This document shows positions 6,847-11,836 of a stretch of 11,836 nt of DNA, one piece after another. A model generated the notes under the pieces. The model was not told where the DNA came from. It was given only the letters and a program-made list of their open reading frames with translations, and searched no databases. Location of the stretch: the NCBI GenBank assembly GCA_027061995.1, contig JAMOUT010000037.1:1-11836 (forward strand). The letters are read 5' to 3'. Each line of letters opens with the position of its first letter. Positions within the stretch are counted from its first letter, which is position 1. The stretch is from Candidatus Aminicenantota bacterium. Lineage in GTDB: Bacteria > Acidobacteriota > Aminicenantia > JAMOAD01. Position numbers and translations under genes: made by a program.

Positions 6847-7704
6847 CTATTTAAGTTTAGCGGGTGGTTTTATTTTTATTAATTTATCAAATAATTCTGT
6901 TTTTATTACATATTTTCCCGCTTTCAATCCTTTCTTTTTCTCAATTTTTATTAAACCGAGATAATCAAGAAATCTGTCAAAGGTGCGTAATGAATAACAC
7001 ATTTGAGCATAATCGATTACTGTCTCGTATTCCGTCGGTTTAATATCTTCAAGTAATTCGGGAAATGCTTTAAAATATTTGCCCGAATAAAAGCTATCAA
7101 GTCTTTTTTTACCTCCATACTTATTTAATAATATTAATGTAAAACCGAGTCCGATTTGTCCGATATCTTCACTTTCATAAAGATCAAAATACGCCCAATT
7201 AAGTTGCATCGCAATTGTTGTAAAGATATCTTTCAATAATTCATGATTGTCATTTAAGTGTATTTTTCCTTTCTTGGTCAAACTGAGTTTACCTTTTCTT
7301 TTTTTCACGACTCCCGATAATTCCGCCAATATTCTTGTCAAATTTATTGTTATTGAGTCTGTTTCTTTATAGAGTTTTGATATTCCCGATTCAATCAAAT
7401 CATCTTTAATAAACCCCCGATTATAGATATCTGAGACAACTTTTACGGGCAAAAATCCATTGGCTGTCAGTTTTAATTCTCCGTTATTTTCAATTATTCG
7501 CAAAAGATATTTTATCTGATTTAAAATGGGAATGTCATCATAATCCGACTCTGATAATCTTAATAATCCCACGGGACTATTCTCTTCAAACGGGTTATTA
7601 AGAATATATTGCATCTCATTCGGAGAATAATCCTCAAATTCCGGAATACTCAGGTTATTTGCTTCCTCTAATATTTGATTAATAAAATTCTCAAATTTAT
7701 CCAT
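6847..7704 (-). CDS. uncharacterised protein with winged-helix-like segments
   Basis: This 285-residue soluble protein has no signal peptide or membrane helix. Several stretches look like winged-helix or HTH units: LNQIKYLLRIIENNGELKLTANGFLPVKVVSDIY (about 81-114), and VVKKRKGKLSLTKKGKIHL (about 132-150), which has the KLSLTKKG turn seen in wHTH wings. The C-terminal part contains FYSGKYFKAFPELLEDI and LRTFDRFLDYLGLI. From memory, similar 'GxLKLTxxGxLP.KVV..IY' and 'RTF.RFL..LGL' blocks occur in large uncharacterised proteins sometimes found fused to pRiA4b ORF-3-like domains. I could not verify this. A perfect ribosome site (GGAGGTGA) precedes the ATG. It sits between the restriction-modification cassette and the small membrane gene, and direct repeat R1 lies immediately upstream. 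Function unknown. Confidence 0.75.
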   Translation of the reverse strand: MDKFENFINQILEEANNLSIPEFEDYSPNEMQYILNNPFEENSPVGLLRLSESDYDDIPILNQIKYLLRIIENNGELKLTANGFLPVKVVSDIYNRGFIKDDLIESGISKLYKETDSITINLTRILAELSGVVKKRKGKLSLTKKGKIHLNDNHELLKDIFTTIAMQLNWAYFDLYESEDIGQIGLGFTLILLNKYGGKKRLDSFYSGKYFKAFPELLEDIKPTEYETVIDYAQMCYSLRTFDRFLDYLGLIKIEKKKGLKAGKYVIKTELFDKLIKIKPPAKLK

Positions 7705-7727
7705 AACTCACCTCCGATAAATATTGT

Positions 7728-7807
7728 TTATTATGATAAATATATGAATCATTGGGCATTTTATTGCCCCTATTTTTCAATTTACTGTGCCGTTTATATT
7801 CGTAAAT
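7728..7807. repeat. direct repeat R1 (left copy, flanking the restriction-modification cassette)
   Basis: The core at 7731-7777 matches 10654-10700 at 44 of 47 positions. Similarity continues at lower level to 7807, where 7792-7807 matches 10717-10732 at 14 of 16 after a 2-nt gap. Within it, ATGAT/ATCAT and GGGCA-TTTTAT-TGCCC form two small hairpins followed on the plus strand by CTATTTTT. It lies between the methyltransferase stop and the 285-aa gene start. Confidence 0.85.
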
Positions 7808-7821
7808 TTGCAATTCTACCA

Positions 7822-7896
7822 TCATTTCCCCGACAGCTTAGATGCAGTGTTGTGCATTAATGCCCCATATATGCAAAGTAATAGCATTTTTCGCAC
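7822..7896 (-). pseudogene. 24-codon ORF with strong ribosome site, possible remnant of a third operon gene
   Basis: The methyltransferase stop TGA is fused to a GAGGAGG ribosome site (TGAGGAGGATAAAGTG). A GTG at 7894-7896 sits 5 nt after it, with an in-frame ATG three codons on. The frame encodes MRKMLLLCIYGALMHN then ASKLSGK-type residues, and stops after 24 codons at 7822. So good a ribosome site placed directly on the preceding stop codon suggests a translationally coupled third gene once stood here and was cut off close to repeat R1. It could also be a functional small peptide. The peptide matches no family I know. The stretch also holds the palindrome GCATTAATGC (7854-7863). Confidence 0.4.
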
Positions 7897-7906
7897 TTTA
7901 TCCTCC

Positions 7907-9688
7907 TCATCGTATACATTGTGTTTCGTGTTTTGTTTGTATTCCGAACAAATTTAATTGATGATTTTTTATAAAATAATTTTTAGCTAATTTTTCTTTG
8001 TAATTCAACCAATCATTAATATCAATATTCATAATCTTTTTTTGTATTTCTTCAACCTTTGTTCTTTTAATTATTTCGTGTAAATCAATTCTCATCAGTA
8101 AATCCTTTGTAATCCGTCTTTTTGCATCTCTAAATGAAATTGATCGGATGAAATTTTGAGTGATATCTTTATTTAATAGAAATCTTGTTATTTCAGCTTC
8201 AATCAATGTGTCAAAACCAACAAAATAACAGGTATCATCAAGCATAATCGGTTTATTACCGTTTGGTTTTACAAGTGAAAATGCGGTTTCTTTATACATG
8301 CCGGAAATTGCAACTTTGTAAGGTTTAAAAGAGTAGTCTCCGATTCCAAAAATAGAAAAAGCAGGCTTTCCTTTGTATATTGCAGATTTCCTTTTACTAA
8401 AATATTCAATGTTTTTAAAGAGATAATTGTATGTTTTAGGATACTTATATTTTATATATCGTGTTTCTTGACCGATTTTTGTTTGAGTTACAATAGTATA
8501 TTTTCTCGGTTTATCAATTACTCCGCCTTTTAAGTCGGAACTTTTTAATAAACCGAAAACCAAATCATCTTCTAAGTCAACGGTTTCTTTTTTATTATTA
8601 ATATAATATCCGTTTCTTTTCTCCAATTCCATTACTTTTGAAGCATCGTGTTTTAACCCTTGTCTCCATATAAACGGGAATTTACCATCAATATCCTTTG
8701 ATTTTAAATATAGTCCGATATTTGCAACAAATTTATTGTCAACCCACCCATATTCCTTAATTAACTCTCTTGTATAAAAATTGTGTTCTTTAACTACTGT
8801 ATCCGCTGTCTTCTTATTAAAAGAGCATAAAAATAAACAAGCGTTAACAGAAACATTAAACTCTTTCTTCGCATCAATATTATATTGCTTAATATCAGAT
8901 ATCAGATATTTGGTTTTTTTCTGTTCTAATAATATGTTTTTCACAACCGTATTTTTTATTAAAAAAGCAAAATATCCGTTTAACTTTGAAAAAACAGATA
9001 TTAATTTGATTGAAATATACTCTCCGATATCAAAATTCCCTTTTCCCGTGATTGCGTCAAGCCCGTTATGATTTTTAAAGTTTGATTTCCGTGGTAAATT
9101 ATTTGAGCCGAGAGAAGATAATTTGGAATTGGTAACCCAAGGTGGATTTCCTATTATTAATATTTTTTGTTTTTTATGTTTACTATAGATTACATTAAAA
9201 TTAAAATCAAATACATCATAATGATAGATGTTTATTTCAGGCGGGTTCGGTTTATTATTATTCAAGAAGTAGTCTAATATTGTAAATTTTGTTTCCCATA
9301 CATAAGGTTTATATATTTCTATCCCATAAATATATTTAACATTGTCAAATATTTTAAGACTTGAAATAATAAAGCTCCCTTTTCCAAAAGTCGGCTCTAA
9401 AATAATTTCAGGATCCATATTAGACTTTTTTAAAAAACCGCAAATATTATCACTTAGATTTTCATTAGTTTGAAAATCACCATACTCCGTCCTATCAGGT
9501 TCTTTCAACATATTGTCTTTTACTGAAATAGCATTTATCAGCTCGTCAAACTCTAATTGATTATTAAAAAAAGAGTCTATTCCCGATATTGATTTTATTT
9601 TTTTATTGATATTTTCAAACGAAAAATCTTTTACAATTTCAAAAAAATCAATTACAGAATTTGTAATATTTGCTTCAAAAACTTTCAT
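7907..9688 (-). CDS. type II restriction-modification N6-adenine DNA methyltransferase (gamma class)
   Basis: This 593-residue enzyme is predicted to methylate adenine N6 in the site cut by the adjacent endonuclease. Motifs run in the gamma-class order X-I-IV-target recognition domain: DRTEYGDFQT (65-74, motif X-like), EPTFGKGSF (98-106, SAM-binding motif I), GIEIYKPYV (122-130, motif II), YDVFDF (157-162, motif III) and the catalytic NPPW (181-184, motif IV). The large C-terminal half, about 330-560, would hold the recognition domain. The TaqI/Eco57I-like N6-MTase family fits. The ATG follows the endonuclease stop by 1 nt with no strong ribosome site, so the pair should be translationally coupled. 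Its recognition sequence cannot be deduced. No frameshift is visible, so it is probably active. Confidence 0.9.
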   Translation of the reverse strand: MKVFEANITNSVIDFFEIVKDFSFENINKKIKSISGIDSFFNNQLEFDELINAISVKDNMLKEPDRTEYGDFQTNENLSDNICGFLKKSNMDPEIILEPTFGKGSFIISSLKIFDNVKYIYGIEIYKPYVWETKFTILDYFLNNNKPNPPEINIYHYDVFDFNFNVIYSKHKKQKILIIGNPPWVTNSKLSSLGSNNLPRKSNFKNHNGLDAITGKGNFDIGEYISIKLISVFSKLNGYFAFLIKNTVVKNILLEQKKTKYLISDIKQYNIDAKKEFNVSVNACLFLCSFNKKTADTVVKEHNFYTRELIKEYGWVDNKFVANIGLYLKSKDIDGKFPFIWRQGLKHDASKVMELEKRNGYYINNKKETVDLEDDLVFGLLKSSDLKGGVIDKPRKYTIVTQTKIGQETRYIKYKYPKTYNYLFKNIEYFSKRKSAIYKGKPAFSIFGIGDYSFKPYKVAISGMYKETAFSLVKPNGNKPIMLDDTCYFVGFDTLIEAEITRFLLNKDITQNFIRSISFRDAKRRITKDLLMRIDLHEIIKRTKVEEIQKKIMNIDINDWLNYKEKLAKNYFIKNHQLNLFGIQTKHETQCIR

Positions 9689-9689
9689 A

Positions 9690-10367
9690 TTAATTATTCA
9701 CTTTATCAACAATTTTTGTGATACCATCCACTTTTTCCGATAAAGCAACAACTCGTCCGTATTGCAATCTCCATTGCAAGGCATTTGAAATGGTTAAATA
9801 TCCTAATTTAGGCGGATTTTTTAAGATTTGTTTTGCAATTTGACTTATAATAATATCATCGGCAGGAATATTTTTATCATTTAGATAGGCGATAATATCC
9901 TCTTCATTCGCCCCGTCATTTACCATTTCAATCAATCTGTATGTTGTCGTGTAGTCAGCAGTTCTCTCCTTTCTAATAAAAGAACAACTTTTAAAATCCA
10001 AAATGGCGGTTTTATTTTTATTATTGTCTGTTTTTTCATAAACAAAGACGAGCAAATTGTATCCGAGTCCGTATATTTTCTGTTTTGCATTTTTAAAAGG
10101 GCTTGAAGATTGTGGTTGTTTTATTGAAGTAACTTTAATATCAGTATTAATATCAGGAGCAGGTAAATCAATTCCTTTTGCCGTATTACCATTATCAACA
10201 ATATAATTCTCGTTTAAAAAATCTTTGAATTTGTGTTCAATATAAGTTCCGACCGCTTTTCCGTCCGTTACACCAAACAGTTCTTTGTTTTTATATTTAG
10301 TTTCTTGTTCACAAAATTCTTTTGCCGAATTTATTAACTCTTTTATTGTCAATTTTGTTTTACTCAT
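9690..10367 (-). CDS. type II restriction endonuclease, PD-(D/E)XK type
   Basis: This 225-residue protein is predicted to cleave DNA unmethylated at the cognate site. The PD-(D/E)XK core is visible as E44 in GTYIEHKF, D67 in KGIDLP, and D76-I-K78 in NTDIKVTS, followed by IKQPQSSSPFKNAKQKIYGLGYNLLVFVYEK. That last block I recognise, from memory, as a conserved signature of a set of type II restriction enzymes. The C-terminal region (SNALQWRLQYGRV) may contribute DNA contacts. Length is normal, and no inactivating change is seen. An AGGAGG ribosome site (GCAGGAGGAGCC) precedes the ATG and lies inside the upstream 43-codon ORF. Endonuclease-first order with a downstream methyltransferase is less common and needs control of timing. 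No C-protein gene of the usual XRE type is present. Confidence 0.85.
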   Translation of the reverse strand: MSKTKLTIKELINSAKEFCEQETKYKNKELFGVTDGKAVGTYIEHKFKDFLNENYIVDNGNTAKGIDLPAPDINTDIKVTSIKQPQSSSPFKNAKQKIYGLGYNLLVFVYEKTDNNKNKTAILDFKSCSFIRKERTADYTTTYRLIEMVNDGANEEDIIAYLNDKNIPADDIIISQIAKQILKNPPKLGYLTISNALQWRLQYGRVVALSEKVDGITKIVDKVNN

Positions 10368-10491
10368 ACTTACGGCTCCTCCTGCTTTTTCCGAATTGAT
10401 TCAGGCATGAAATATTCGAAGAGGTGCTATCCTTATTCAGGTATCTGCTTGCCCATTCGCTCGCTTCTTTTATTGTTAATAATTCTGTCAT
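10360..10491 (-). pseudogene. 43-codon ORF resembling the N-terminal DNA-binding domain of a DNA methyltransferase (truncated)
   Basis: An ATG at 10489-10491 opens a 43-codon frame beginning MTELLTIKEASEWASRYLNK, then DSTSSNISCLNQFGK, ending RRSRKYE with TAA at 10360-10362. The start strongly recalls, from memory, the N-terminal recognition domain ('LLTIKEASEWA..YL.K.VTPSNISYLIQYGRI') of a family of non-gamma DNA methyltransferases that continue for several hundred residues. Here the frame stops right after the helix-turn-helix, in a basic tail, and its end overlaps the first 8 nt of the endonuclease gene. The gamma-class methyltransferase downstream is a different type, so this looks like the surviving 5' end of a lost methyltransferase. 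It could instead have been kept as a small DNA-binding regulator of the operon. The AAGGA ribosome site is unusually close to the ATG, which favours decay. Confidence 0.5.
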
Positions 10492-10812
10492 TTCCTTTTT
10501 TACAATATTATTTTACACTGTTTACCAAAAAAAATCATCTCATACGAATTTCGGCGAAAACATATTGTTAGATATCTATTCCCTACACTTATATATCATT
10601 CTCTATGGTTGTCCGTTTACAGTATTTAGATAGTAATGTTTAAGAGTCTTTTGTTATGGTAAATATGTGAATCATCGGGCATTTTATTGCCCCTATTTTT
10701 TTTATATATGTTGTTTGTTTATGTTCATAAATATTTAAATTAGCCACTTAATACCAAATGGTTTATATGGATTGTTGGGAGGCTTTTATTCTGTGATAAA
10801 ATTATAATACTT
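10492..10812. other. gene-free interval between abiGi and the restriction-modification genes
   Basis: I see no convincing gene here. The interval contains repeat R2 (10651-10732), an ACCAAATGGT palindrome near 10754 downstream of abiGi, and an A/T-rich stretch (10492-10650) that must carry the restriction operon's promoter. No hexamer pair with good spacing stood out. A 69-codon plus-strand frame at 10424-10633 runs antisense to the 43-codon ORF and has no coding character. Confidence 0.5.
10651..10732. repeat. direct repeat R2 (right copy, flanking the restriction-modification cassette)
   Basis: This is the partner of R1, with its core at 10654-10700. The GGGCA-TTTTAT-TGCCC hairpin is identical in both copies, and in R2 it is followed by CTATTTTTTTT. 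One of the three core differences turns an A-T pair of the upstream small hairpin (ATGAT/ATCAT) into a possible G-U pair. R2 lies between the abiGi stop and the restriction genes. Confidence 0.85.
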
Positions 10813-11586
10813 TTAAATGTCATTTAGTATTTGTTCAACAGTTAATATCCTGCTTGTTAATCGCCTTCTTATTTCAGGATTAAATCTACTTTTCGCATAA
10901 TCCAAATGGTTAATTAATTCAATAATGTCACTTTCTTTTTCTACAATAAGGTATTTAATATCATCAGGTTTGAAGGTTAATCTTATATGTGATATTTTTT
11001 GGTTGTATTTCTCTTTTTGTTTATTAGTCTTAATATTTGAAATTGCCACAAAAGGTTCTACATCTTCGGTTTCTAATGGAGGAACAAATCTCCATTCCCT
11101 TTCATCTGCGAATCTATAATTTTTATCTACAACCTTTTCATTCCTTATAAGTTCACCTTCATAATTTTTTACATACCTATACATATTCATAATATTATGA
11201 TAACTTTTAGTCAATTTGGTAATATCTTTCATATTATTTAATCGACTTATGTGAACATACACTCCATTAAGTCCTTCAATTAAATTGTCAGCTAAATTGG
11301 AGTGTTTGTTAATATACATTACTGGATTTAATCCATTTCGATTTGCCCATTCTTTGGTAAGTCCAATTCCAAAGTTGCCATAATTTTTTTTTATAAAATA
11401 TTTAATCTCTGCGAGTTTAATATCACAGAACGAAACCATTGGAACAGCAAACCTTCTTTCGTTATTAGGTGCGGTTATTCTTTCTCGTGCATAAGAAATT
11501 TTGAAATTAGATTTAAGAATTTCAAACAGCCATCTCTTTTCTGTAAAATGAAAGAGTGTACTTGGATATAAACTATTGCCGTTCAT
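10813..11586 (-). CDS. AbiGi-family abortive infection protein
   Basis: This 257-residue protein matches the AbiGi family of phage-abortive-infection proteins, known from the lactococcal AbiG system and described in Pfam as a putative antitoxin. Signature blocks seen are LFHFTEK (11-17), FAVPMVSFCDIKLAEI (46-61), YGNFGIGLTKEW (69-80), NPVMYI (87-92) and FADEREWRFVPP (159-170). Length is near the family norm. The ATG lacks a good ribosome site. It follows, in the same frame, two tandem stop codons (TAA TGA) that end a 20-codon ORF. In AbiG the partner AbiGii is encoded next to AbiGi, but the 445 bp downstream of this gene contain no such partner. Codons are very AT-rich, like those of the neighbouring restriction genes. 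Confidence 0.85.
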   Translation of the reverse strand: MNGNSLYPSTLFHFTEKRWLFEILKSNFKISYARERITAPNNERRFAVPMVSFCDIKLAEIKYFIKKNYGNFGIGLTKEWANRNGLNPVMYINKHSNLADNLIEGLNGVYVHISRLNNMKDITKLTKSYHNIMNMYRYVKNYEGELIRNEKVVDKNYRFADEREWRFVPPLETEDVEPFVAISNIKTNKQKEKYNQKISHIRLTFKPDDIKYLIVEKESDIIELINHLDYAKSRFNPEIRRRLTSRILTVEQILNDI

Positions 11587-11594
11587 TTTTATTC

Positions 11595-11622
11595 ATTATA
11601 TATAAATATTGCCAATGTGTAA
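11595..11622 (-). promoter_or_regulatory. possible second, proximal promoter of abiGi giving a nearly leaderless mRNA
   Basis: On the minus strand, TTACAC (11617-11622) and a perfect TATAAT (11595-11600) are 16 bp apart. The -10 ends 8 nt before the abiGi ATG, so a transcript from here would start at about the start codon. The -35 is poor, and TATAAT can arise by chance in such AT-rich DNA. Confidence 0.35.
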
Positions 11623-11658
11623 GGACAAAACCAATTCTTTGCCTTTTTCATTTATCAT
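11596..11658 (-). CDS. 20-codon upstream ORF ahead of abiGi (possible leader peptide)
   Basis: An ATG at 11656-11658, preceded by AGGAAGAGGAAG as ribosome site about 7 nt upstream, encodes MINEKGKELVLSLHIGNIYI and ends at TAA (11596-11598), immediately followed by an in-frame TGA. It lies between the strong promoter at 11687-11715 and abiGi, whose start is 9 nt beyond the TAA and lacks its own ribosome site. That layout suggests translational coupling or leader-type control of abiGi. It may instead be the relic of a truncated gene. Confidence 0.4.
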   Translation of the reverse strand: MINEKGKELVLSLHIGNIYI

Positions 11659-11686
11659 TTTCAACTTCCTCTTCCTAACTAAATAG

Positions 11687-11715
11687 AATATACTACTCCT
11701 CTATTTTTCTGTCAA
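11687..11715 (-). promoter_or_regulatory. strong sigma70-type promoter upstream of abiGi
   Basis: On the minus strand, a perfect TTGACA (11710-11715) and TATATT (11687-11692) are separated by exactly 17 bp. The predicted start near 11680 gives a leader of roughly 95 nt that includes the 20-codon ORF. It is the best consensus promoter in the accessory half of the window. Confidence 0.75.
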
Positions 11716-11810
11716 GGGTTTTTTTCCTTTCCCTAAAAATCGAACAATAACTGTAAAAATAGTGGCAAGAAAGCAAAGAATATTATAAAATATAGTATCT
11801 TCACCCACCA

Positions 11811-11833
11811 AGGAGAAAATTTACTTTTCACCT
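11811..11833. repeat. short inverted repeat at the right edge
   Basis: AGGAGAAAA (11811-11819) and TTTTCACCT (11825-11833) pair over 9 positions with one A-A mismatch, around loop TTTAC. It lies about 95 bp upstream of the abiGi promoter. It may be a terminator of a gene beyond the edge or a protein-binding site. No gene is visible from 11716 to the end of the window. Confidence 0.35.
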
Positions 11834-11836
11834 AGT

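Noticed and set aside
10424-10633. 69-codon plus-strand ORF
   Set aside because: It runs antisense to the 43-codon remnant and AT-rich spacer, has no ribosome site, and its product (LFRYLLAHSLASFIVNN...) has no recognisable family character.
7728-10732. The two repeats as a CRISPR array or as insertion-sequence ends
   Set aside because: There are only two copies 2.9 kb apart, in direct orientation, and there is no transposase between them. Neither a CRISPR array nor an IS element fits.
6228-11836. Accessory region as an island integrated at tRNA-Ser
   Set aside because: Integrases normally target the 3' end of a tRNA gene, but the accessory genes lie on its 5' side. No integrase and no duplicated tRNA end is visible.

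Overview
The window is AT-rich bacterial DNA in which every convincing gene lies on the minus strand. It shows ordinary bacterial signals: Shine-Dalgarno sequences of the GGAGG type, sigma70-like promoters, and a class II tRNA-Ser. I cannot place the organism from these genes alone. An AT-rich, possibly uncultured anaerobic or microaerobic bacterium would fit, but that is inference. The order of transcription is from high to low coordinates.

Housekeeping half (1-5590). A compact operon starts at an extended -10 promoter (5562-5590) and runs phosphomannomutase/phosphoglucomutase -> undecaprenyl-diphosphatase (UppP) -> mannose-1-phosphate guanylyltransferase (ManC-type) -> a GNAT-fold protein -> an M20-family peptidase -> the first codons of another gene running off the left edge. 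Gaps are 0-16 nt, and the last two junctions are ATGA overlaps. The first and third enzymes make GDP-mannose from mannose-6-phosphate, and UppP recycles the undecaprenyl carrier, so the operon looks devoted to envelope glycan precursors. The GNAT protein and peptidase have no obvious place in that pathway.

Middle (5591-6840). A single-domain bacteriohemerythrin with all seven iron ligands, a tRNA-Ser(UGA) with its own promoter, and a small four-helix membrane protein of unknown function.

Accessory half (6847-11836). A 285-residue protein of unknown function lies 27 nt upstream of the membrane-protein gene. Further upstream is a type II restriction-modification pair: a PD-(D/E)XK endonuclease, then a gamma-class N6-adenine methyltransferase 1 nt after it. 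Furthest upstream is an AbiGi-family abortive-infection protein with a strong promoter and a 20-codon upstream ORF. No integrase, transposase or CRISPR array is visible.

The most interesting part is the architecture of the defence segment. The restriction-modification pair is bracketed by two direct repeats of about 80 bp (core 44/47 identical, 2,923 bp apart). Just inside the repeats are two apparent gene remnants: a 43-codon ORF resembling the N-terminal DNA-binding domain of a different methyltransferase class, ending 8 nt inside the endonuclease gene, and a 24-codon ORF with a perfect ribosome binding site directly after the methyltransferase stop. This suggests a mobile or rearranged restriction-modification cassette set between abiGi and the unknown 285-aa gene.
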